Part shown: positions 35,280-47,900 of the stretch, piece after piece
Layout: each line of letters opens with the position of its first letter
How positions within the stretch are numbered: the first letter of the stretch is position 1
Origin: Echiichthys vipera
Lineage: Eukaryota > Chordata > Actinopteri > Perciformes > Trachinidae
NCBI GenBank assembly: GCA_963691815.1
Contig: OY829654.1
Location: 4,898,240 to 4,962,239 of the forward strand
Length of the DNA stretch: 64,000 bases
Reading direction: 5' to 3'
Position numbers and translations under genes: made by a program
The notes under the pieces: generated by a model
Databases searched by the model: none
Seen by the model: only the letters and a program-made list of their open reading frames with translations
What the model was told of the DNA's origin: nothing

Positions 35280-36745
35280 GCCGTGGAAACCTGCAGCCGT
35301 GATGTTGTTCTTCGGTGTTCGCAGTTTGTTTTAAGTTTAACCGGTTGAACTAAAGACACTCCAGGCAGTCGGCTGTTCAGTTTATCCGGTAAGTAACGTT
35401 ACATATTATTTAAGCCTTAACTCTCGCTAACCAAACTTAGCATGTCAGCTAATGTCACAGTTAACATGAATGCACGTTGTTCACCTAGCTAGCGCTAATG
35501 TTAACCTGATATAAGCTTCATCATTAATGTGCTAATAGCTGCTTTTTGTGGGTAACTCTTGCATAGTTTTGCTATTTCTCTGTGAGTATGCGGTGTTGTT
35601 AATGTTTTGCAAATAAAAATGAGCCTGTATAGCTGAATCTGTCACATTTTTATGATGTACTCAAGTGCTTAAACAAATGTATATGAATTTTCACGTCTTA
35701 AATAAACATGAACAAGTTCAGTTTAATAGCAGGCGCATATTTTATACAGTTTATTTGCACATCATTTTGTGATAAGCTTTAGCTCCTGCCTATTCCCTTT
35801 TTTCAGACCTTATACATTTATTTTTTTGTGTTTGTCATGAAATGTCTTTGTCTGAAATGTCTGAAAATAAACTGAACTGAACTGATTTGCAACTGTCATA
35901 AACAATCCTCATATTCATTGCAGATGTATATGGCAGATGTGGTCACATGTTAGTGGGAAAAACCTAATGTAAATAACACGTTAAACTGTAAAGAAGAGCC
36001 TGAAAGCACAACAGTAAACATGTTTTTTCAAACAGAGTTCCTTCAGGTGATGGTGGCAGGCTGATCCAGTGGTTGGTGAACAGCTGGACCCATCAGAACC
36101 GTCACTTCTGTGCAGTACACACTCTGAGGAGGATCAGTTCTTCTTACACAAGAAGGTAGACAGATGCTTTATGATGCACTGATCACACAGTAAATGGATC
36201 AATACTTAGTGGTGAACGTAAAAACTAACATCTAGTAACGTTTGAGATATGTCTTTATTTTATATGATATAATATTTTATTGATTGGATGTTGTTTGTCT
36301 TTTTGCTATATGTGTAATGGGTCTCCACACAGAGGAAAGTGAGTGACCGGTGCCAACAGAAGGAAGAGCTCATCTGTGGAGGGGCAGATTTGGTGTCAGT
36401 CATCTGGTTGTAGAGAAGGGCGACTGCATGGACAACATTTTTAGTTCTCAAATGTGTGGTGATGATGAATGGATGGTCATTTATACGTGATTCTACGACA
36501 CAGGGTTGCACAATGAAATGCTAGTTGTATTCACTTTATGCTACACCAGAGAAAATATTTTTATTTTGAAGGAGGATCATCACCAAATCACTAATGCTCT
36601 GTTAATGTTGTAAAGTCTTTAAATCACCCACTGCAGTTTTTCCAATTTATTTATTATTCTCTGTCCTTAATGTGCACAATACTTTTATTCTTATCTACGG
36701 TTATTGTAATTGAAAAATGTAATAAATGATGATCCTAGTTTTCAT
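35280..36745 (+). ncRNA. Candidate three-exon transcript, plus strand
   Basis: Predicted from signals only. Exon 1 ends at 35398 before GTAAGTAA. Exon 2 is 36036-36155 (acceptor AAACAG, donor GTAGAC). Exon 3 starts at 36333 (acceptor CCACACAG) and ends after AATAAA at 36721-36726. The exons carry no convincing protein. It lies wholly within the 3.14-kb element. Confidence 0.35.
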
Positions 36746-36979
36746 TTTACAGTACTGAGTGTATTAACATGAACTACAGAATACTCTTGCTTGGTTAATC
36801 ACAAGACACATTTCTATAATGTTGATTACAGCTAAAATACTATATAAAGAGCATTGTAACTGATTACATGTTGTGGCAAAGACTTGTATCAATGTGTTCT
36901 TGTCTGATTACACCGTACATGTGGCTAATGTTAAAATTCATACCAGATCTGCACCATAAAAACATCAACAAACTTTTAG

Positions 36980-38040
36980 CAAGACCTTCATAAGAACTTT
37001 TATTGCACATTAAAATCTGAATTAATTTCGACAATTATATTATCCATGTAAACCCTGTAAAGATAATACTTAAATGTGTACAGAACAATGTAATAGATAA
37101 TAATTAATTCAGTGCAAAATCTACATTCAAGTGTATCTATGTAAAATACATACAGTAAATACAAAATGCAGCATGTCAGCTCCTTCAATGCCAAGGCTGT
37201 TCCCCTGTTCTCTGTAGTTCTCTGTCAGCCCATCACCGGACATGGTCTCCTATAATCCACACACTGGCTGGATGGACAGAAAAAACTGTAATGGAGACAA
37301 ATGGATCATATTGTAGGCTGTAGTGGAAAAGCTTTAGTTATAAAAATAAATAAATAAACATTTGCTGTACTGTTTTACATTAAATAGCAATAGAAAAGTA
37401 ACTTATTACTCACATAGAGCGGGTTTACATGCCATGGTGACTGTCACATGCTGTTTTTATTCCTGAAACAGAAAAGATTAATATCAATGGCTTATTAGTT
37501 AGTTACTTTATATTAGAGTAGTCAGACTGTATTCTGTGGTGTAAACTAGTTAAATAAGCTAATTTCATCTGCTGATATCCTGAGTCTTGAACAAACACAG
37601 AACAAACAAATCTTGAACAAGATTATATTAATGTTAAATAATGCTGTTATCGTTTCACGTTATCTACCATCAAGTAACGACAGTGACAGCTTACACAGTG
37701 TAACTTCAGCTACAAAAACAATTATTTTTAACAAATGTAGTACTACTACAGTAATGAAGGTTGAGTTAGCTGTCCATCTTACCCCCGATGATCCAAGCTA
37801 ATGTTGTTGGCAGCAGTGGCGGCTCAGATACGTATGGTTGCTGATGGAAGTGGGCGGACACATGGACCCCTCGTGACGTCCAACCCAGGAACCAATCGAT
37901 GCCCCCTCGTCCCCCCAAGCTCCTCCCTTTCCTGTCCACGGTTGCAAAACTTAAAGATGGCTGCGCTGTGCGACATAGAAAAAATAAGATGGCAGCGTCC
38001 GGGCTGTTTCTTTTCAGAGGTTCGCAAATCTATGAGTGAC
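36980..38040 (-). ncRNA. Candidate three-exon transcript, minus strand
   Basis: Exon 1 ends at 37783 before GTAAGATGG, downstream of a CpG-richer promoter-like stretch. Exon 2 is 37414-37462 (acceptor TGTTTCAG, donor GTGAGTAA). Exon 3 starts at 37267 (acceptor CCATCCAG) and ends after AATAAA at 37004-36999. Joined exons 2-3 give only an 18-codon frame (MACKPALSSVWIIGDHVR). Confidence 0.35.
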
Positions 38041-38480
38041 GTCACTGTAGCGTATGTCTATGGTTGTGATTTGGCTTAGTACTTTTGGGACAGGAACTAA
38101 AGTCCCCGGGGTAAACGTTCTGTGTGGGGTTTTTTTTTTATCAACATAATCAAAACTTTTAGAAAGAGATCCCACTGTGACACCTTAAGTATCATAAACA
38201 ATAAACAACAACAGTCTCTGCACATGGAAAGTATCTGACTGTTTCCAAGGTCAATAGTGAACTTTCAGTCCCTCAATCCCGAGTTCTATTCAACCGTAGT
38301 TTTCCTTTGTGCTGCTGTGTACATTTCTTCTGTGGTCAAATTAAACATGCAATGCAACAAGTTGACATCCAGCAGGTCAAAAGAGGTTTTTTAATAAATG
38401 AGTGTCACTTTCCATCAACACAGTCATGAAGTAACAGGCTTTGTCCCTCTTTCAGCATGCCTGCCCTCATTATTCTGAGA

Positions 38481-38489
38481 GCGCGCGCG

Positions 38490-38531
<42 letters not shown>
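38481..38531. repeat. (GC)5-(TG)n alternating tract
   Basis: GCGCGCGCGC directly followed by ATGTGTG repeats: 50 bp of unbroken purine-pyrimidine alternation. Confidence 0.9.
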
Positions 38532-38533
<2 letters not shown>

Positions 38534-38664
38534 TGTTTGCATGCAAAGTTGGATATAGGTCAGACCAGGGTGTATGCATGGCTTTGTGTCTGTGTGCGTG
38601 TGATTTTGAGTGTTGAAAAGGCGCTCTAATCTTTATCCACCTAACAAGTGAAAACAATGAATGC

Positions 38665-38698
<34 letters not shown>

Positions 38699-38767
38699 CC
38701 TCCTGCTGCTCTCAGCATCTCCCCACTGGCAGCAACACAATTCCCAGAAACTGCCCGCCGTCCAGAT

Positions 38768-38783
38768 CCCCCCCCCCCCCCCC
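38768..38783. repeat. Poly-C run next to (CA)n
   Basis: About 16 C followed by CACACA. Similar C-run/CA pairs lie at 41027-41056 and 41091-41117. Confidence 0.9.
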
Positions 38784-38933
38784 ACACACACACACACAAA
38801 TACACACATTCTATAGATCCCTATCTGTTGTGTGTAAAAGTGAGCGCAGCACGTTTAACACGTGTGTCGACGTGTTTACATTGTGTATGAACTAAGTGCA
38901 GCAGGACAATGGTGGGACAGTGGATGTGACATG

Positions 38934-38935
<2 letters not shown>

Positions 38936-39014
<79 letters not shown>

Positions 39015-39045
39015 CTGTGCGTGTGTGCGTGGACATTGTTGACAA

Positions 39046-39099
<54 letters not shown>
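38936..39099. repeat. Inverted microsatellite pair (TG)n ... (CA)n
   Basis: (TG)39 at 38936-39013 and (CA)26 at 39047-39099, separated by 33 bp, can pair with each other. Confidence 0.93.
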
Positions 39100-39101
<2 letters not shown>

Positions 39102-39466
39102 GATGTGTGTTTGTTTTTCTGTAAACCTGTGTGTCCTTTGTTTGTTTTCCTCTGCACACACAGAGTGCACCGTCAGCTGTTTTCTGATTGCTTGTTTGTG
39201 TGTGCTGATGAGCATGTGACCTTCTATAATATATGCATGTGATAAACAAATGGCAGGGCCTGGTGCATGACCATAGCCACACTAATGAATGTATCCTCTG
39301 AATCCTTTTGAAAACCAGTCTACTGATTGGACGTATCTTAAATCACAAATCTCTTGTTGTGGATGTTTTGCCAATTAAAAAAAAAAAAAAAAAAAAAGCC
39401 ATGTTTCCATCACATCTGACTCTCTTTTGATCATTTATAAAACAAAATTGGATAAAAAGGAATCTG

Positions 39467-39847
39467 GGGCGCACTCACACTGTCCATCTGTACTGTGCCC
39501 AAGCACGCTTCACGGCTAAGGTCTAGTTCGTTTGACCAGTGTGAGTGCAACTGTACCGCGCCAAGGCACGGCACGGTGCGGCCCGGTTGAGAGAGGTGGG
39601 CTTGAGTAAAGCACAGATGCACATGTACGGGCACACGTCCGAGCATTGACGGCGGTCAGCTGAAACGTTCAAAAACAGTCCGACAAAACCAAATCTCCGA
39701 GGGGTGATGACGTGTAAGCAAGACGCAGTCGAGCCGCGGCCACAATCATTTCAAGTATTGTGAGTACAAGCGGGCCTGGGCTGTGGGGGAAGAGGGATGG
39801 GTGGACAATTACTCTAAAGCACGGCACAGGGTATAGTGAGTGCGCCC
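39467..39847. mobile_element. Harbinger-type MITE family C, copy 1
   Basis: Starts GGGCGCACTCACACTGTCC and ends GTGAGTGCGCCC. Related to 43325-43920 and 51833-52309 but more eroded; the right terminal repeat is imperfect and the target duplication is not clear. Confidence 0.7.
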
Positions 39848-40217
39848 TTGCGCCCTGAGAAATCACATATCTTGACTTCAGCTGCTGCTGTGACATCCCC
39901 TGTTGCTCAGGTTCTGTCTCTGGCAAGGGAGTCGATATTGTTTACGTTAGCCTATATTAGCTTAGCTTAACCTTCCAAACAACAATAAAGCATAAAGTCT
40001 AGCGTTTTTAACAAAACCAATTATATTACGACAGCCAGACCCCTCAGGATCTCAACTGACGTATTGTCACAAGCAATTTTGCCAAAATTAGACAAATAAA
40101 AGCTTAAATCCCTGAGGAGCTATGCTAGACCAACCACTAAATTATTTCCAGTAATCTACATTTGCCTGTGTGCACTGTAATGTACTCAGGAAATGAAACA
40201 AGGACCAATAATTTGAA

Positions 40218-40220
<3 letters not shown>

Positions 40221-40258
<38 letters not shown>
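40221..40258. repeat. (GT)n at outer edge of left inverted arm
   Basis: 19 GT units continuing outward from the 108-bp arm. Confidence 0.95.
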
Positions 40259-40905
<647 letters not shown>

Positions 40906-41026
40906 GCACAGCATGTGAGCAGCGATCTTCTGTGTTTCTAGAGTGTTTTACACACAGACACACATCCAGTAAACATACAAGACCACAAACATATATGTTG
41001 TTTATAGCCCATGGCCCATATACACC

Positions 41027-41120
41027 CCCCCCCACACACACACACACACACACACAGGAACACAGAGAGAATAACGTGCAAGTACTTACCCCCCCCCCCA
41101 CACACACACACACACAGACA

Positions 41121-41171
<51 letters not shown>

Positions 41172-41192
41172 TCTCTCTCTCTCTCTCTCTGC
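41027..41192. repeat. Mixed C-run, (CA)n, (TG)n and (CT)n cluster
   Basis: CA tracts at 41034-41057 and 41099-41117, then TG (about 41124-41170) and CT (41170-41191). The CA and TG parts are mutually complementary. Confidence 0.9.
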
Positions 41193-41306
41193 AGTCAGTG
41201 ATCCCCTCCCTCCGTCTTTAACATTTTCTGAATAGTTGTAGCGACCACAGAATACTTTCCCAACTTCTGTGGCTGACTAAACTGGAGGCTCTGAGTTTTG
41301 TTCTGT

Positions 41307-41313
<7 letters not shown>

Positions 41314-41367
<54 letters not shown>

Positions 41368-41378
41368 ATATATATATG
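41314..41378. repeat. (TA)n microsatellite
   Basis: About 30 TA units with one CT interruption near 41366. Confidence 0.95.
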
Positions 41379-41379
41379 T

Positions 41380-43130
41380 CTTTCCCAAGTCAACTCCTCT
41401 CCTCCTTCCTCTTTGACTCTTCTTCTTCAACATTATCATGTTCTTCTTCTCATCCTCCCTTCAGTATTTCTCCTTTTAGAAATCTGTCTGTGAACAACTA
41501 TTATTTTCTATTAAACTACCGGATATTTTCATTCAGTTTATGTAAAATCAGTGTTGTGTAATCTTCACAAAACTAATAAAATAGTTTGAAAGTTTTTGTG
41601 GTTACTGTTCCATATTTCATGTTCCGATCACTCAAAGGAGAAACGCTACTGTATGGACAACTCTTCACGCCGTTCCGGCCTCTCTGCTCCACTGGTCCTG
41701 TTGTTGCTCTGTGTTCTGTCTCTGCAGGCCAGTTGGAGGTTAATCAGTGACACTGGATGCAGCCAGGCCCAGGGTGCCTCATGCATATAAGCCAGAGCAG
41801 CAGCCAGGTCTTCAGAGGATCTCCCCTCACTAACTTCGTTGTTCAGTATACCTGCATGTCTCTTGTTTCTGTCCCAGTCCATGAGCTTGGATGTGATGAT
41901 CCACAGTCACAAAGACGTCTTTTACACATTCACTGAAGGAGACTTAAGATCGCTAATCCATGACAGTAAACACTTTGTTGACTATTTTCAGCAAAGATAT
42001 ATTCTGATCAATGTAGTTGAAAAATATATTGAATGATGCTCAGGTGGTGTGTTCAGGTGTTGAAGGGTGTGAAGTACTGACATTTGTGTCATTGTACGTA
42101 CAAACAATTGTGAGGGGAAAAAGATCTAACTAAGACTAACAAAAAAACGTAGACATTTCTTACATGATGGACCATCAGAAAGCACCATCGAAAAAGACTA
42201 TAACTCTGAAAAAAGCAAAAATGCATGCTGACTGTGATAGATGAGCTCTACAAATTGATTTTTATAGAAATGAAGTAAAACCACAGGCTGCCTGGAAGGG
42301 AGGAAATCAAAATAAAAATTTACTGTATGCTTTGGAAAATGGTAGGCAGTAATTCAAAACACACATAATTTGTACTAAATTAGGTAAAACATGCAGAGAC
42401 ACCACTATAATCCTTTAAGGTCCTTTTAAAGCGACCTACCGCGCTGTGGAAACTATGGGATACACTTCACTGACTGACTTAATCCACCTAACATAACTCC
42501 ACAATTAAATAAAAAACGAAAAGTATTTGCCAAGAAAAATGAGATTCCCTACATTCCTAATGTTTCTTTTCTGTGTTCCAGCAGTGATGGGAGGCTTAAA
42601 ACCACACTGCTGAGGACTCAGTAATATAGCAGCCGCTCTGCCTCCGAAATACTATCACACCATCCCACTTCACGTCTAAATCATATCGAAGTGTCAGCCA
42701 CGCTCAAAACAACTGAGTTGCAATCTATTACCCTGGACAGAAGAGGGTTTCTCAGACTGAGGACTATTTATGAAGCGGATTTATAAAACCCTAGAATTCG
42801 CAGGAATATCCGGAATTTGCTCAAACATTTTATACTCACGCAGACGCCTTTCACTGAGTTGTGCCCCCTCAGCTTTGTGTTCTGTTCGGACAAGAGTTTG
42901 ACTTTTGTTAAATGCTAACGTATAACATGCTCACAATTATGTTTACAAGAATGTTAAAATACTATGTTTGCAATAAGCTCTACAAGTGAAACCTACTACT
43001 ACTGCATTTAAAAGAGCATTTTACGTTCATTGTACTTATAAGAGTGCTAAAATCTACATCAGGAGTAGGGTTGGGGTGGTGGATGGGTCCCAAAACACAG
43101 AACTTTCACCCCGGGGGACCTGAACTGAAT
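41380..43130. other. Intergenic, nothing firm
   Basis: An ATG at 41653 opens a 45-codon frame with a hydrophobic N-terminus (LVLLLLCVLSLQASW), but it stops without a recognisable mature peptide. One copy of the dispersed module of 42.6-48 kb lies at 42590-42720. Confidence 0.5.
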
Positions 43131-43324
43131 GCCTAAACTTAACCATCATCTTTATTGCCTAAACTTAACCGTCACCTTTTGTTGTCTAAACTTAACCATC
43201 ATCTTTGTTGCCTAAACTTAACCATCATCTTTGTTGTCTAAACTTAACCATCATCTTTGTTGCCTAAACTTAACCGTCAACTTTGTTGCCTTAACTTAAC
43301 CGTCACCTTTGTTGCCTAAACTTA

Positions 43325-43920
43325 GGGCACACTCACACTGTCCATCCGTACTGTGCCCAAACAGGTTTTACGGCTAAAGTCTAGTTCGTTTGACCAGTGT
43401 GAGTGCAACCGTACCGCGCCTAGCTGCAGCACGCTTGCCGTCCACAGCCCATTTGGGGGAGGTGGGCTTTTGTAAAGCACGTTTGCCCATGTACCAGCAT
43501 GAGCGTGCGCACGTGTACGAGCATGATGCCTACGCCGGCTCTGACGTCATTTGATGTGCGCCTGTTGGGACATAGAAAAAAATGGAGGGACCATGCGCGG
43601 ACATTTAAAACAATGGCGGCGAAAGGTTCACATTGGTGTGATGTGGAGGTGGAGTGTTTACTGCAGATTTGGTCGATGAAAATATTTAAAAACAGTCGAC
43701 AAGACGCACAAAAACTCTGAGGTCTATGGAAAGATTTGTAATCAAAGCGACGCGTCTCGATGGCGTCATCAATGCGCGTGACGTGTTACGGCGTGATGTC
43801 GTATAGGCAGCAATAAGCATTCACTGAGGCCCAGGCAATGTGAGTACAAACGGGCCTGGAGGGGGGGACAAGTACCTTAAAGCATGGGGCACGGTACGGA
43901 TGGACAGTGTGAGTGCGCCC
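43325..43920. mobile_element. Harbinger-type MITE family C, copy 2
   Basis: The ends GGGCACACTCACACTGTCC and GGACAGTGTGAGTGCGCCC are inverted copies. TTA flanks both sides (43322-43324, 43921-43923), the Harbinger TWA target. It contains a Myb/SANT-like exon remnant. Confidence 0.82.
43613..43720 (+). pseudogene. Myb/SANT-like exon remnant of Harbinger element
   Basis: The frame beginning MAAKGSHWCDVEVECLLQIW has the W..xEV..LL.IW pattern of the Myb/SANT-like DNA-binding protein encoded next to Harbinger transposases. It ends after about 35 residues. Compare copy 3, which keeps the next part of the domain. Confidence 0.6.
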
Positions 43921-44689
43921 TTAACCTTTACCTTTGTTGTCTAAACTTAACCGTCACCTCTGTTGTCTAAACTTAACCATCATCTTTGTTGCTTAAACTT
44001 AACCGTCACCTTTTGTTGTCTAAAATTAACCATCACCTTTGTTGCCTAAACTTAAACATCAACTGAACCTAAAAGTTGCCTTTTGTTGTCAAAATTTTTC
44101 ATCATGGTCACGTACCATTCGTTGTTTCACAGCGCTAAATACAAATGGTAAGATAAACAGTGCAAATCTGATTCCATCATATTTCGTCATGCATAGTGTT
44201 GTGTATATGTATTCGTAAGACATCACATGAATATAGAACACGTAGATAAAAGTGACCTTGTGTATAGTTGTCATCAACGGGGGAATTAGCTGTAGAGACT
44301 GTAAAGATGTATATCCTGCTGTAAAGTTGGACCTTTTAACAATGGGGTCTTTGTGCATTAATCCGTTTTTGGAGCCGCCCACGGCCATTCGAGCAACTGC
44401 AGTTTTTGCCACTTCTGTGTTGGCTTCATTTACATGCTTAAATGGGCAAATTAGCATGTTAATGAAAGCTAGTTAGTAGTATGCCATGTAAGCATCAGCA
44501 TTAGTTCTTAGCTTTATGTACAGTTGATGTTACCATAGTAACGTTAGTATGGCAACCTGGAGGTTTGTTTACAACCTATCAGGTCATTTTGCCTGTTATG
44601 TTGCTGCTATTCTGGACTTTTTTCTAAACATCTCAAAAGATCTTAAGTTAATGAGTAAAATTCACAGGGCACATAGAGACGTACAGAGA

Positions 44690-44905
44690 CAGACAATCAT
44701 TCACACCTACGGGCAATTTTAGAGACATCAATTAACCTAACACGTGCATGTTTTTGGATCATGGGAGGAAACCGGAGAACCCGGAGGAAACCCACACAGA
44801 CACGGGGAGAACATGCAAACTCCGCACAGAAAGGCCCAGGCCGGGATGCGAACCTGTAACCTTGTGAGGCGACAGTGCTAACCACTACACCACCGTGTAG
44901 CCCTA
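44690..44905 (-). mobile_element. tRNA-derived SINE, fish-wide type
   Basis: The minus strand reads ACGGTGGTGTAGTGGTTAGC (A box TGGTGTAGTGG) and GGTTCGCATCC (B box), followed by the body with CTCCCCGTGTCTGTGTGGG and TTTCCTCCCATGATCC, a repeat very common in fish genomes. Confidence 0.8.
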
Positions 44906-47900
44906 CCTTAGGTTATGAACATTAGATTTTCCCTTTAAATCATTTTCTTTTCTTTCTTTTTTTTACTCTACCCCGATCCTATACCTTTAGTTGGTGCAAA
45001 AAAGATCTCCCCGTTTGCCAACCAGTACCAAAGATGAATAAGAAATTCGTTACTGGCATTATTTGGATGAAGACAGATACAGCACCAAAAAAACAACAAG
45101 AAGCTAAATAGAGTTGGATAAGAAGTGAAATTAAAACGTTTTCAGTCAGATTCTTTCATTTAACACCAGAGAGTGTCAAAACTCTGCCAGCAATAGCACC
45201 TATAATTATAATTGCCCTCAGCCTGTTGGCCTCCTCTACCAGGCTTTAATCACAGATCTGTCCTGATTTAAATTAGGATGGGTTTTTTTTGGCCTCAAAA
45301 ATGACTAGAATGAACATCATCATTATCCCATTTCACCTCTAAATCACTTTCTCTCCCCTGAACCACACTCAAAACAGCTGCAGCCTCTGTAAAGTGGTAA
45401 AACAGTACTTAGATTTTAAATGAGTGACTTTACTGAAGGAATGAGTTTGTGTTGTTTTAACCACTGGCTGGTCCAACAGTTTTGGGTGGGTCAGAGAGTC
45501 ATGAACATACAGAATTACATTTGCAGTCAGTGTACAGGAAACAAATGTTCTTCGCTGTTTTGGATTAACAAGAAATGATACGAGCGTCGGCAGTCGTCCA
45601 TCAAGTGTGATTTGAAAAAGCTACCAGCGGTTTCAAATTTAAAAGCTGAACAAAGAGAAATGTACAAAGATTTAATGCTTTATTTTGTGAGTTGTCACTG
45701 TCAACTATTAGTTAAAATGTTTTCCAGCTGTGAGCAGCTCTTCCATGCAAGTGTTCTGTAAAGCTGGTAATAATTTGAATCTAGAATAAAATAAAAGTTT
45801 CGTAGAAAATAAATAGCTCGAATGAACACCCTCCTTATCCCACTTCACATCTAAATCACTTTCTCTTTCAAAACAGCTACAGCGGAGAACACTGGCCTAG
45901 AAAATGGATAGCATTCAGGTTTAAATGAATGGTTTGTGATGTTTTTAGACACAGCTCAGGGCAGCATGCATCCACAAATTTGTATTTGGGTAAAGACACA
46001 GTGTCGCTGTTTATGCTGACCTGTTTTCAATAGTGATGATGTAAAAACAAAATGATACGCATACAAAAAATACTCCAATAAACATTCATATTATCCCACT
46101 TTAGAGACACTCAGCTGAGGCAAAGACAGAAAACAGATGGCGGTTAAAGCTATGATTGTTTTATTAAAGATGAGCAAGAGCTCAATCACAAATTGATAAC
46201 TACTATTGAAAAATATACCTAAAAAATGCTGAAGATTGTTTTGAGGTAGGAAGTGCATCTATGCCGGAAGTCTGTATAATGCAGTATACTGCATTTATCC
46301 GGTCGCACACTCAAAAACGGCCAAACCGTTGAGTGTGGATCGTTGGACATTCAACGCCCTCAATTGCTGCCATCTTGTCTACGTAGCGGAAAAGGCGGGA
46401 CTAATGGTGCATTCCATTTACTTCAGATGAATTCGGAGCTGGGAATGCCGTCATACCGGAATTAACAACGTTTCATTTGGAAAAAAACACAGGCTGAAAC
46501 TACCAGGCTATGGTTAGCCGTTGTTAGCACGGCCTGCTTTGTAGGTCGCATATACACGTGAAAAATGTAAATTACGCTATGACAGCATTTTCAAATATTT
46601 ACATCTAATACTATGTATACGGCTGACTTATTGTGACAACAAGTAGTGTTAATAAAAGGATTATTACAGGAGCTTCTTTGCTGTTTACAACCAGGGCAGC
46701 CATCTTTAAATGTCCACTTGGGGGTTGTGTGGTTAGACATCCGACCTTGGGGGTCGTTCCAGTTGAAAGTTCAGACAGAGTACAACTGGAACGCAACATT
46801 AACTCAAACTGGAAGAAAAAATAGGATCGTCATTTCCGCTAAGTGTGATTTCAGACAACACTAATTAGGGGAATTGAGTGTACTGATCGTCTCAGTACAC
46901 AAGGCAGACAGTGCAAGAGTGTTAGTACACAGTGCATGCAGTGCATGATTTGGGACACAGCGTTACTAAAAGGACCCAAAAGTGTTTTAACAGTTTGTGT
47001 TTGGATCAACATGTCCTTATTAACAGAATAAAATGTTTGCATATACCGTATAACAGTTGGAGAGTACCAGCGACAGGTGCATGTTGTTAAACGGTCACCG
47101 GTTCAAACACATGGATAGCGTTGTGAATTGAAAGAAAACTATTTGGTTCGATTTTTAACTGGGTTTAAACTGTAAATCTGTCCGTGATGCTATCTAGATA
47201 CTCAGAGCAAGTGCTCCCAGATTAAGAGCACAAAACACTGTGCATCACTGTACTTACATTACAAACACACTTTCCTAAACCTAAACATGTTTTGTGTGAA
47301 TTTACAATGTTAACTATGCGTTCCCTGTACCACAGAGTGCCATGCGTGTGATGCACAGGGTTACCTAGGATTAAAGGTAAAATATGACAGATGCAGAAGT
47401 ACATTAATATTGATTGATATGTTTCTGCAAAACCGAGGATGTCATCAGACTCCACGTTGCATCTACATGGAATGGTTAAAGTAAAATTCCGGCGTAAAAT
47501 CATCCCAGGATCTTTTTTGCCAAATACCCCCGTCAAATAAGCCATCGAGAGAATTTTTTTCGTGTAACAATTATTAACAGAGAAATCCAGTAGGTTGTTG
47601 AACATAACTGAAACAAATCAAAAACGGAAAAGCTTTTCCTCTGATGCAGACAACCTTAAATCCTTTCCTCTGTTCCTTCACAGCTGCAGCCCAGAGCTCC
47701 AGTTAACAAACTACACTCAGTGACTGAAAACAGTGTTTAGTTGGATTTTAAATGAGTGTCTATATGTGATGGAGGCGGTGTTGTTTTAGTGCTGAGCAGA
47801 CAAAAGGCGTCCCATGGAGCAGGGTACTGTTTTCTTTATTGTCATAGATACTTGGCTCTGCTTTAATTAATGATGATGGTGAACCACAAACGACTAGAAC

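Larger units (their letters stand above)
34919..38062. mobile_element. 3.14-kb element with CATAGAC ends and 8-bp duplication
   Basis: Begins CATAGACTGTAAAAATGACC and ends GTATGTCTATG. The perfect 8-bp GTTGTGAT lies on both sides (34911-34918 and 38063-38070). Subterminal sequence includes a GTGACGTCAC-type stretch seen in common fish repeats. The interior has two tail-to-tail candidate split transcription units but no long reading frame. An 8-bp duplication fits hAT or P superfamilies; I cannot decide which. Confidence 0.7.
43131..44092. repeat. 26-bp minisatellite split by a transposon
   Basis: The unit CCTAAACTTAACCATCATCT plus TTGTTG occurs at 43131-43324 and, after the Harbinger-type insertion at 43325-43920, again at 43921-44092. 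Confidence 0.9.

Noticed and set aside
41653..41790. 45-codon frame with signal-peptide-like start (MDNSSRRSGLSAPLVLLLL)
   Set aside because: No recognisable mature peptide, exon or family; kept only as a note in the intergenic entry.
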